Assembly (NCBI GenBank): GCA_003555385.1
Contig: PWHO01000110.1
Coordinates: 1-12,358 of the forward strand
Direction of reading: 5' to 3'
DNA length: 12,358 nt
From: Bacteroidales bacterium
Lineage (GTDB): Bacteria; Bacteroidota; Bacteroidia; Bacteroidales; UBA7960
Each line of letters opens with the position of its first letter. The first letter of the stretch is position 1. Positions 1 to 5,732 of the stretch are shown one piece after another. Position numbers and translations under genes: made by a program. Below the pieces are notes generated by a model. It made no database searches, was not told the DNA's origin, and saw nothing but the letters and a program-made list of their open reading frames with translations.

Positions 1-110
1 ACACGTACACATACCCCGCGTCGCTGAGGGCATGAATCCAAAGCGGGTGACTTACTTTTGTAGGTCACCTTTTTACGCCCCTTACGAACCAATTGCTGAA
101 TAGTTGGCAT
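1..110 (-). CDS. rpsL: 30S ribosomal protein S12, N-terminal part (cut by window edge)
   Basis: Read on the minus strand from the ATG at 110-108, the sequence begins MPTIQQLVRKGRKKVTY and continues through a K-S-K-S-P-A-L stretch to CPQRRGVCVR. This is the highly conserved start of ribosomal protein S12, which sits at the decoding centre of the small subunit and affects translational accuracy. Only the first 36 codons are present; the gene continues beyond the left edge, so the streptomycin-related loop residues cannot be inspected. The start is fixed by the exact match to the family N-terminus. A good Bacteroidota-type promoter lies about 75 bases upstream. In many bacteria rpsL heads an operon with rpsG and fusA, but that part is outside the window. 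Confidence 0.96.
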   Translation of the reverse strand, partial: MPTIQQLVRKGRKKVTYKSKSPALDSCPQRRGVCVR

Positions 111-183
111 ACCTGAAATTCAATTAATGTAAAAACTTCGTTATTATTTATTTAAAACCGATTCTCTCAGAATTTTGGGAGTG

Positions 184-213
184 CAAAGGTAGAAGTTATT
201 TTTTGAAAACCAA
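184..213 (-). promoter_or_regulatory. Promoter for rpsL, Bacteroidota sigma-ABfr type
   Basis: On the minus strand a TTG (213-211) is followed by exactly 19 bases and then TACCTTTG (191-184). This matches the Bacteroidota vegetative consensus TTTG-N19-TAnnTTTG. Transcription would start near position 177, giving a leader of roughly 65-70 bases before the rpsL ATG. Near the 5' end of that leader is a small hairpin, ATTCT-CTC-AGAAT (161-173 on the plus strand). Confidence 0.75.
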
Positions 214-251
214 TATCATTTGGCAAATAATTTCCCCGCTGCGCAAAATTT

Positions 252-301
252 TCCCTGTATTTCAGGGAGATCACTTCCCGGATTTGAGGGGCACAAAGAT
301 A
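252..301 (-). promoter_or_regulatory. Possible second rpsL -7 box with overlapping alternative hairpins
   Basis: On the minus strand TATCTTTG (301-294) matches the -7 box TAnnTTTG, but no TTG stands 19-21 bases upstream, so a promoter here is weakly supported. Downstream of it, still ahead of the main rpsL promoter, lies a perfect inverted repeat TCCCTG-TATTT-CAGGGA (252-268 on plus). The GGGA at 265-268 could pair instead with TCCC at 276-279, so two small hairpins exclude one another. No U-tract follows, so this is not a clear terminator. Confidence 0.3.
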
Positions 302-378
302 GGAAAAAATTTTAGAGTTTTTATGAAAAAATCTATTTAGTTGTTGATCGGCGCTGCGCGCCGACAGTTGTTGGTTGA

Positions 379-568
379 TCGGCGCTGCGCGCCGACAGTT
401 GTTGGTTCTCATGGGCCAAGGGTTGGAGAAGCTGCCAACGGGCTGGTAAACGGCCCAGGCGGTTGTTGGTTGGTCGGCGCTGCGCGCCGACAGTTGTTGG
501 TTCTCATGGGCCAAGGATTGGGGAAGCTGCCAACGGGCTGGTAAACGGCCCAGGCGGTTGTTGGTTGG
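379..568 (+). repeat. 95-bp tandem duplication
   Basis: Bases 379-473 and 474-568 are two direct copies of a 95-bp unit that differ at only two positions (G422/A517 and A427/G522), about 98% identity. Each unit contains one TCGGCGC...GCGCCGA palindrome, the motif GTTGTTGGTTCTCATGGGCC, a GGGCTG...CGGCCC hairpin and a GGCGGTTGTTGGTTGG tail. Such similarity in non-coding DNA implies recent duplication or ongoing homogenisation. Confidence 0.9.
493..566 (+). repeat. Left arm of a 74-bp imperfect inverted repeat
   Basis: This arm starts with GTTGTTGGTTCTCATGGGC and ends with GGCGGTTGTTGGTT. It matches the reverse complement of 935-1008 at about 63 of 74 positions. Seven of the eleven differences fall in one 9-base variable stretch. 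The remaining 46-base core has four differences, and three of those preserve pairing in an internal 6-bp stem. Confidence 0.8.
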
Positions 569-630
569 TCGGCGCTGCGCGCCGACAGTTGTTGGTTGTT
601 AGTTCTCATGGTGTCGGTGCCTGAAATAGG

Positions 631-831
631 TTGACCGTTTTGCGACAAGGTTCAACATCTATTATATTGCTGACACTTGCATCGGATATGGCTGTCTTGA
701 AACTGGTGTTCCTGGCAACCATGAACTTCCAAGCCAAATGGAAGGGATTAGTTTACGGCTGGCCCAATATCTTAAACCAACTAAGTATTTTCTTTGAAGA
801 CCGAATTCAAGAAAATGACACACTTAACTGA
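631..831 (+). pseudogene. Remnant of an IS256-type transposase, C-terminal tail
   Basis: From about 682 the plus frame reads SDMAVLKLVFLATMN, then KWKGLVYGW and LNQLSIFFEDRI before the TGA at 829-831. This pattern (Ser-Asp-x-Ala-x-Leu-Lys, LATxN, KW, then LNQLxIxFExR) resembles from memory the extreme C-terminus of IS256/mutator-family transposases, DDE enzymes that move insertion sequences. Only about 50 residues are recognisable; the DDE catalytic core is absent, and the first 17 residues of the open frame do not look like the family. No clear terminal inverted repeat is seen. It lies between two oppositely oriented repeat blocks, so the insertion sequence was probably deleted down to this tail. 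A chance match is possible because no alignment could be run. Confidence 0.55.
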
Positions 832-842
832 ACATTCCCAAC

Positions 843-911
843 GGGTGCTTCGCACCCTTGGTTAGTCGGGGCTGTCGCCCCTCCAGGTGTTAGTTTCGGC
901 GCTAAAGCGCC
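843..911. repeat. Cluster of three different GC-rich palindromes
   Basis: Three perfect hairpins with different stems lie in a row: GGGTGC-TTC-GCACCC (843-857), GGGGC-TGTC-GCCCC (868-881) and GGCGCT-AA-AGCGCC (898-911). GTTAGT-type linkers join them (861-866 and 889-894). They share the layout of the left-block palindrome and of the 25-bp units at 1150-1220, but with different stem bases, so the paired shape rather than the sequence is shared. Confidence 0.8.
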
Positions 912-934
912 TGATAGTTGTCATGGCCCGTGCG

Positions 935-1008
935 AACCAACAACCGCCTGGCCCGTTTTCCGGACCGTTGGCAGCTTCCCTGTCACTCCGCCCATGAGAA
1001 CCAACAAC
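935..1008 (-). repeat. Right arm of the 74-bp imperfect inverted repeat
   Basis: This is the partner of 493-566 in opposite orientation. On the minus strand its internal hairpin is GGTCCG-GAAAA-CGGGCC, against GGGCTG-GTAAA-CGGCCC in the left arm. The changes turn one G-C pair into a U.G wobble and one U.G wobble into C-G; the other difference is in the loop. The wobbles suit the strand carrying GTTGTTGG, since the opposite strand would have A-C mismatches there. Confidence 0.8.
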
Positions 1009-1021
1009 CAACAACCAACAA
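1001..1021. repeat. Three perfect 7-bp tandem copies of CCAACAA
   Basis: CCAACAA occurs three times in a row and is the complement of the TTGTTGG linker found throughout the repeat region. Expansion of the linker by slippage is the simplest explanation. Confidence 0.85.
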
Positions 1022-1149
1022 CCGCTCCGGCCGTTTACCAGCCCGTTAGTCTTCCTCCTCACGCTGCCCGTGAGAACCAACAACCAACATGCCTCATCCG
1101 ATGGTTATGGGCAACCCCCACCATCCTCTGCCCATGAGAACCAACAACC

Positions 1150-1220
1150 GGAGGCGCGCCAGCGCCGACTAACCGGAGGGGCGTCAGCCCCGACTAACCG
1201 GAGGAGGCGAAGCCTCCGAC
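1150..1220. repeat. Three tandem 25-bp hairpin units next to the hydrolase stop codon
   Basis: Units begin at 1150, 1175 and 1200, each with GGAG, then a palindrome, then CGACT. The stems are GGCGC/GCGCC (1153-1166), GGGGC/GCCCC (1178-1191) and GGAGGC/GCCTCC (1203-1217). The third stem position is C-G, G-C and A-T in the three units, so pairing is kept while sequence changes. The last unit touches the TAA of the minus-strand hydrolase gene (1223-1221). It could cap or end that transcript, but no U-tract follows. A GGAG next to a hairpin recalls the tetranucleotide beside REP elements. Confidence 0.8.
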
Positions 1221-2321
1221 TTAAAACCTGTAAGCAGCGCGTTCCATTTGCTCCACGTTGCGGAACGGGCGCGGGGGCTCCAGGTAGTTTTCCAGAAACT
1301 TATAGATCTCAAAACGGATATCTCTGCCGGTGCGGTGATCCATCCTGTCAAATGAATGGCCTCCGGGAATATCCTCGTATACCCTGTATTCAAAGTCCCG
1401 GTTGTGGTACTTCAGTTCTTTGACCAGGTTCATCACTTCCAGTACGTGTACGTCCTCATCGATTGTGTTTGTATGGATCAGCAGGGGCACATCCAGCTTA
1501 TGGGCATGATATACAGGAGAGCGCCGGCGGTACTCCTCCAGGTTCTCATGAACACCCTCTCCGATGTGATGATCAGCAGCAAACCAGTCTCCTTCATAGT
1601 CCGGGCGTTTATATCCCATGCGGGCCACCAGGTCACTCACAGGCACACCGGCAAAGATCGCCTTGTAGGCATCAGGATGTTCATAGCCGTTCATCAGTGA
1701 GATCATCCCGCCATGGCTCCAGCCGATCAGGCCGACGCGGTCAGGATCCACAATGTCATAATTATCAAGCATCATCAGCATACTTTCATGCACATCATCG
1801 TTCTCAAGCCCGCCGTAGTCAATCAACTGGTGGTGGCCTTTACCATACCCTGTGCTTCCGCGATATTCCGGTGCAACCACAATATATTGCTGGGCCATCA
1901 GCTCCCGGATGATGTGTGTATAATATGTATTGAAATCACCGTGCACCCCTCCGTGGGAGAAAACCAGCAGGGGGTACTCCTTTGACGGGTCAATATCTTT
2001 CGGGATGAATACATAGGTCCAGAATTTAATCGGGTTGGAACCGCGCAAAGTGGTGGCTTCTTCGGCTCCGCGCGGAGGCGGACCGGACATGAACAATTTG
2101 TCTATATAGGCCACATCGCCCACTACTTTATGCCACATCACATCGTCAACAACTTTCTCCATCACATCAAAACGGTACCTGAGGTCACCGATCATTTCCA
2201 TCAGCTGCTCCTGGTTTTCAAGCAGTTTTTCATTAGATACCTGTGCTTTTGCTCCGAAAGAAATCATAAAGAGCGTAAGCAATAAAACAGTGCGAAAAAA
2301 TGTTACTTTGGCTGAGTTCAT
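1221..2321 (-). CDS. Secreted alpha/beta hydrolase, prolyl oligopeptidase (S9)-like
   Basis: The 366-residue protein starts with a signal peptide: basic residues to Arg10, a hydrophobic stretch 11-22, and an AKA-Q cleavage site after residue 26. It should be periplasmic or exported and is not a lipoprotein. Residues about 30-95 are a helical linker. The alpha/beta-hydrolase fold follows: HGG oxyanion loop at 123-125, PEYRGSTGYG at 151-160, nucleophile Ser202 in GWSHGG, an acid at Asp288 or Asp290, and His322 in GGHSF. This layout fits the catalytic domain of S9 peptidases and related esterases; the N-terminal beta-propeller of true prolyl oligopeptidases is absent. The substrate cannot be told, and peptidase or carbohydrate/acyl esterase are both possible. 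It is divergent from the helicase gene. On the minus strand TATCTTTA (2386-2379) is a near-consensus -7 box. Its stop codon abuts the hairpin repeats. Confidence 0.85.
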   Translation of the reverse strand: MNSAKVTFFRTVLLLTLFMISFGAKAQVSNEKLLENQEQLMEMIGDLRYRFDVMEKVVDDVMWHKVVGDVAYIDKLFMSGPPPRGAEEATTLRGSNPIKFWTYVFIPKDIDPSKEYPLLVFSHGGVHGDFNTYYTHIIRELMAQQYIVVAPEYRGSTGYGKGHHQLIDYGGLENDDVHESMLMMLDNYDIVDPDRVGLIGWSHGGMISLMNGYEHPDAYKAIFAGVPVSDLVARMGYKRPDYEGDWFAADHHIGEGVHENLEEYRRRSPVYHAHKLDVPLLIHTNTIDEDVHVLEVMNLVKELKYHNRDFEYRVYEDIPGGHSFDRMDHRTGRDIRFEIYKFLENYLEPPRPFRNVEQMERAAYRF

Positions 2322-2408
2322 AGGTACTGATACTTTTATTGAACAATTGGGTTTATACTTTTGATACCATTGGGGTGGTAAAGATAGAAAGTATTTCAGG
2401 AAAGGGAA

Positions 2409-2438
2409 TTTTCACCGGGGACAATTTTCCTATCTTTG
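2409..2438 (+). promoter_or_regulatory. Probable promoter of the UvrD/PcrA helicase gene
   Basis: TATCTTTG at 2431-2438 is a perfect -7 box of the TAnnTTTG type. A TTT at 2409-2411, one base off TTG, stands exactly 19 bases upstream. The predicted start is near 2444, leaving a leader of about 45-50 bases with no clear Shine-Dalgarno, as is usual for the phylum. Confidence 0.55.
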
Positions 2439-2491
2439 CTCCCCCTAATCATACTCAATACAAATACCCAAATTTTTCACCATAAACCCAT

Positions 2492-4786
2492 ATGGCTGAT
2501 TTCCTCAAAGATCTGAATGAGCCGCAGCAACTGGCTGTTAAAACAACACAGGGGCCCGTAATGGTCATTGCGGGTGCCGGCAGCGGAAAGACCAGGGTGC
2601 TCACCTACCGTGTAGCCTGGCTGCTGAATCAGGGCGTCCCCCCATTCAACATTCTGGCGCTTACCTTTACCAATAAAGCCTCCCGTGAAATGCGCGAACG
2701 GATTGCATCCCTGATTGATCCGGCCAAAGCCAAAGGATTGTGGATGGGAACATTTCACAGTATTTTTGCGCGCATTCTCCGGGCAGAAGCAAGCTACCTC
2801 GACTACCCTTCTCATTTTACCATATATGATACGGCCGATTCAAAGCGGGTTATTAAGAAGATTGTGAAGGAACAGAATCTGGATGACAAAACCTATGCGA
2901 CCGGATATGTACTCAACCGGATATCCAATGCAAAAAACAACCTGATTTCCGCGGCCGATTACAACGAAGATCCTGAAATACAATCGCATGACCTGCAGTC
3001 CAGGAAGCCCAAGCTCGGGCTGATTTACAGCCTTTATCAGCAGAAACTGCACAGGGCTTCCGCCATGGATTTCGACGACCTGCTGTTTAACACCAATTTA
3101 CTGCTGCGCGACTTTCCCGACATATTATATAAGTATCAGCAGCGCTTCGATTACATTCTGGTGGATGAGTACCAGGACACCAACTTCAGCCAGTACCTGA
3201 TTGTCAAAAAACTGGCGGCCAACAACGAAAACCTTTGTGTAGTTGGTGATGACGCCCAGAGCATCTACGCATTCCGGGGTGCCAATATTCAGAACATCCT
3301 CAACTTTAAAAGCGACTACCCCGACCATAAAGTCTTCAAGCTGGAGCAGAACTACCGTTCAACCCAACACATTGTGTCCGCGGCCAACAGCCTGATCGTT
3401 CACAACAAGAATCAGATCCATAAAACCGTCTGGACCAGTAACGGCCCCGGTGAGAAAATCCAGGTGATGAAAACCACCAACGAGGGCGAAGAGGCTTCCT
3501 GGGTTTCAGGCCGGATTTTCGAATTGCTGCAACAAAACCAGCTTCCCTACAGTGCATTTGCCGTACTGTACCGCACCAATGCCCAGTCCAGGGCAATGGA
3601 AGAGGCGATGCGGAGGCTGAATATCCCCTACCGCATTTTTGGCAGCGTGTCTTTCTACCAGCGCCGGGAGGTCAAGGATGTCCTCTCCTATTTCAGGCTG
3701 ATTATCAACCCCAGGGATGAAGACGCCTTTTTGCGGATCGTGAACTTCCCCGCCCGGGGGATCGGTGCCACCACCGTCGACAAATTGGTAGCCGCAGCAG
3801 GTGATACGGGCAAATCTCTATGGGAAATAGCCGGGGATCCGTCCGGTAACGGGGTAGCGGTCAACTCAGGCATCGCAAGAAAACTGGCTGAATTTGTCAC
3901 CATGATCAAAAGTTTTTCTGCCAGGCTATATAAGCTGACTGCCTTTGAGATGGGAGAGCTGGTGATCAACAAATCAGGGATTCGTAAATTTTATTTTGAG
4001 GACGAATCTCCCGAAAGTATCAATCGCCGGGAAAACATCGAAGAATTGCTGAGCGGATTGCAGGATTTTGTCAGCAGCCCGGAAGAAGGTGAAACAGAAG
4101 TCCCCCTGCGCACACTCGATGAATTCATGCAGGACATTGCCCTGCTTACCGACGCCGATACCAAAAAGGAAAAAGATGACGATTCCAACAAGGTATCGCT
4201 GATGACCATCCATGCCGCCAAAGGACTTGAATTTCCCTTTGTATTTATCACGGGAGTGGAAGAAAACCTCTTCCCCTCGCAACTGTCGATCAACAGCCAG
4301 TCTGAGCTGGAAGAAGAAAGACGGTTATTTTACGTGGCACTTACACGGGCCATGACGCGGGCCACCGTCACCTACGCAGAAACACGTTTCCGGTACGGCA
4401 ATTTCAACTTTTGTGAGCCAAGCCGCTTTATTGATGAACTCGATCCGGAATACCTTGACCATTTGACCACCCGGCTGCCCGGAAAGAAAAAACCGGCAAA
4501 AAGCGAGAGCTTTGCAGAAAGCAGGAAAAATTTCAGAAAAATAACCGAGTCGACAGGCACCGCAACAAGCAAGCCGGTGGCAGCAGAAGAAGACAACAGC
4601 GGGTTTGCCATTCTCGATCCGGGAGTTTTAAAAATGGGGATGGAAATCAAACATCAGCGCTTTGGCCTGGGCACAGTAGTAGGCATTGAAGGCAGCGGAC
4701 AAAACGCAAAAGCCACCGTTACCTTTGCAGGAGCCGGGAACAAGCAGCTGCTGCTGAAGTTTGCAAGACTGAAAATCATGGGTTAA
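2492..4786 (+). CDS. pcrA: UvrD/PcrA-type superfamily 1A DNA helicase
   Basis: This 764-residue protein is an ATP-driven 3'-5' DNA helicase/translocase acting in excision repair, replication-fork restart and removal of bound proteins. All SF1A motifs are visible in order: Q motif LNEPQQLAV (8-16), Walker A AGAGSGKTR (27-35), motif Ia LTFTNKAS (57-64), Walker B LVDEYQDTN (223-231), motif III VVGDDAQSIYAFRG (250-263), motif IV EQNYRS (285-290), motif V TIHAAKGLEF (572-581) and motif VI LFYVALTRA (612-620). Residues about 661-710 form a low-complexity linker. Residues 711-764 form a small domain containing HQRFGLGTVV and resemble the Tudor-like C-terminus of PcrA/UvrD that contacts RNA polymerase. 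No nuclease domain is present, which argues against AddA/RecB. Length is normal for the family. The choice between pcrA and uvrD as a name is conventional. Confidence 0.93.
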   Translation: MADFLKDLNEPQQLAVKTTQGPVMVIAGAGSGKTRVLTYRVAWLLNQGVPPFNILALTFTNKASREMRERIASLIDPAKAKGLWMGTFHSIFARILRAEASYLDYPSHFTIYDTADSKRVIKKIVKEQNLDDKTYATGYVLNRISNAKNNLISAADYNEDPEIQSHDLQSRKPKLGLIYSLYQQKLHRASAMDFDDLLFNTNLLLRDFPDILYKYQQRFDYILVDEYQDTNFSQYLIVKKLAANNENLCVVGDDAQSIYAFRGANIQNILNFKSDYPDHKVFKLEQNYRSTQHIVSAANSLIVHNKNQIHKTVWTSNGPGEKIQVMKTTNEGEEASWVSGRIFELLQQNQLPYSAFAVLYRTNAQSRAMEEAMRRLNIPYRIFGSVSFYQRREVKDVLSYFRLIINPRDEDAFLRIVNFPARGIGATTVDKLVAAAGDTGKSLWEIAGDPSGNGVAVNSGIARKLAEFVTMIKSFSARLYKLTAFEMGELVINKSGIRKFYFEDESPESINRRENIEELLSGLQDFVSSPEEGETEVPLRTLDEFMQDIALLTDADTKKEKDDDSNKVSLMTIHAAKGLEFPFVFITGVEENLFPSQLSINSQSELEEERRLFYVALTRAMTRATVTYAETRFRYGNFNFCEPSRFIDELDPEYLDHLTTRLPGKKKPAKSESFAESRKNFRKITESTGTATSKPVAAEEDNSGFAILDPGVLKMGMEIKHQRFGLGTVVGIEGSGQNAKATVTFAGAGNKQLLLKFARLKIMG

Positions 4787-4810
4787 GCCATCTTTCTGAA
4801 TATTATTCAC

Positions 4811-4818
4811 TACCTTTG
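4811..4818 (+). promoter_or_regulatory. Probable -7 box ahead of the DUF4290 gene
   Basis: TACCTTTG matches TAnnTTTG and lies 25 bases after the helicase stop codon. No good TTG is found 19-21 bases upstream, so only half of the promoter is supported. Transcription would begin near 4824, leaving a leader of about 110 bases before 4934 in which I see no other element. Confidence 0.5.
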
Positions 4819-4933
4819 CAAAACATTACATAAAACACCAACCGGAATTATTGCCTTATTTGCCTCATTATTATACTACAGAAAATACTTCAGGTAAAGA
4901 GAACCTTCTATAGATAACCCGATAACCAACCGT

Positions 4934-5566
4934 ATGGAATATAACAGCGAACGTTCAAAGATGAATATTTCCGAATATGGCCGGAATATTCAGAAAATGA
5001 TTGAATATATCATCAGTGTAGATGACCGGGAAAAACGCAATAAGCTGGCGAGGGCCACAATTAATGTGATGGGCCAGCTGAACCCTCATTTACGCGACGT
5101 GAACGATTTCAAGCATAAGCTCTGGGATCATTTATTTATCATGTCTGACTTTCGCCTGGATGTAGACTCCCCCTACCCCGTTCCTTCCAGGGAGATCCTT
5201 ACCCGCAAACCCGAACCGCTTGAATATGCATCCAATAATGTGACATTTAAACATTACGGAAGGCACATCGAAAGGATCATTGAAAAAGCCTGCGAAATGG
5301 AGGAGGGCGAAGTAAAGGATACCCTCATAGAGCTTATCGCCAACCATCTGAAAAAGTCCTACCTGACCTGGAGCCGTGATTCGGTGACGGATGAAGAGAT
5401 TGCCGGACACCTGAGCAAGCTGTCCAACGGAAGGCTAAAGCTGCAGGACAACATCAAGCTTAGTGAATCCACCGAGATTCTGGCCCCGAAAGCAAAGAAG
5501 AGAAAATATCAGGGCAACAGGGGCGGAGGAAACAGGAATCACAACAAAGGACGGAAAAACCAATAA
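4934..5566 (+). CDS. DUF4290 family protein, function unknown
   Basis: The 210-residue cytoplasmic protein has no signal peptide or membrane segment. I recognise it from memory as DUF4290, a family known from Bacteroidota and commonly located before murA, as here. It consists of two related helical halves: YGRNIQKMIEYI with the following helix (15-45) and YGRHIERIIEKA with its following helix (108-140). This suggests an internal duplication. Between them are conserved-looking stretches such as LWDHLFIMSDF (63-73) and a proline-rich segment (80-96). The last 25 residues are strongly basic and rich in Gly, Asn and Arg (KAKKRK, then RGGGNRNHNKGRKN), which suggests contact with nucleic acid; that is inference only. 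An alternative start at Met10 exists, but the upstream ATG gives the longer open frame. Its stop codon lies inside a 21-bp tandem repeat. Confidence 0.85.
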   Translation: MEYNSERSKMNISEYGRNIQKMIEYIISVDDREKRNKLARATINVMGQLNPHLRDVNDFKHKLWDHLFIMSDFRLDVDSPYPVPSREILTRKPEPLEYASNNVTFKHYGRHIERIIEKACEMEEGEVKDTLIELIANHLKKSYLTWSRDSVTDEEIAGHLSKLSNGRLKLQDNIKLSESTEILAPKAKKRKYQGNRGGGNRNHNKGRKNQ

Positions 5567-5642
5567 TGGGGTTCCACTCATCGATATTGGGATTTTGCTC
5601 ACCAATAATGGGGTTCCACTCACCAATAAATGGATTCCACTC
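5559..5642. repeat. Four tandem copies of a 21-bp unit
   Basis: Units run 5559-5579, 5580-5600, 5601-5621 and 5622-5642, with the consensus ACCAATAATGGGG followed by TTCCACTC. Units 1 and 3 are identical, unit 4 has 3 differences, and unit 2 has 7. Unit 1 overlaps the last codon and TAA stop of the DUF4290 gene. On the minus strand each unit reads as seven codons, E-W-N-P-I-I-G or close variants, without a stop. Little else lies between here and murA at 5733. Confidence 0.9.
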
Positions 5643-5732
5643 CACGTTTTGACTAATTTTTTGTATTATTGATCTGCCAGGACATTGGGTCCCGGATACC
5701 TGTCTTTATTTTACCAGTAAATTCTGTGAATT

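Larger units (their letters stand above)
341..611 (+). repeat. Left repeat block: alternating hairpin modules joined by TTGTTGG linkers
   Basis: The block holds four identical palindromes TCGGCGCTGCGCGCCGA (348-364, 379-395, 474-490, 569-585). They are separated by linkers of the form CAGTTGTTGGTT and by a second module containing CTCATGGGCC and a GGGCTGGTAAACGGCCC hairpin. The spacing is 31, then 95, then 95 bases. It ends in a degenerate GTTGTTGGTTGTTAGTTCTCATGG (588-611). Open frames across it merely translate the repeats and are not credible genes. All modules have the same orientation, opposite to that of the right block. Confidence 0.85.
843..1220 (-). repeat. Right repeat block: the same modules inverted
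   Basis: Read on the minus strand this block holds copies of the left-block motif GTTGTTGGTTCTCAYGGGC (ends at 1149/1131, 1084/1067, 1008/991 and, degenerate, 944/927). It also carries two hairpin modules related to GGGCTGGTAAACGGCCC (at 1028-1046 and 951-966) and six GC-rich palindromes. Every CTCAYGGGC copy is on the minus strand, the reverse of the left block. The block begins at the stop codon of the 1221-2321 hydrolase gene and would form its 3' untranslated region if transcription reads through. No protein-coding gene is supported here. Confidence 0.8.

Noticed and set aside
167..648. Minus-strand open frames of 79 and 115 codons across the left repeats.
   Set aside because: Their translations are only the repeats (runs such as NQQLSARSADQ), they carry no domain, and the frames end where the repeats do.
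341..1220. CRISPR array suggested by regularly spaced palindromic repeats.
   Set aside because: The intervals are themselves repeated and not unique spacers, periods vary (25, 31, 95), the blocks are in opposite orientations, and there is no cas gene nearby.
1200..1220. Classical intrinsic terminator for the hydrolase gene.
   Set aside because: The GGAGGC/GCCTCC hairpin is strong but no T-run follows on the minus strand; the next bases are another hairpin unit.
862..1423. Open frames of 73 and 117 codons on either strand across the right repeats.
   Set aside because: They read through palindromes and CCAACAA runs, and the longer one extends antisense into the hydrolase gene.
3336..4810. Several open frames antisense to the helicase gene.
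   Set aside because: The helicase has all its motifs in one uninterrupted frame; the antisense frames have no recognisable motif or promoter.
5460..5645. A 61-codon minus-strand frame with E-W-N-P-I-I-G repeats as a real small gene.
   Set aside because: It is largely antisense to the DUF4290 3' end, has no promoter or ribosome binding site, and its repeats arise from 21-bp DNA units. The repeat itself is kept as a finding.
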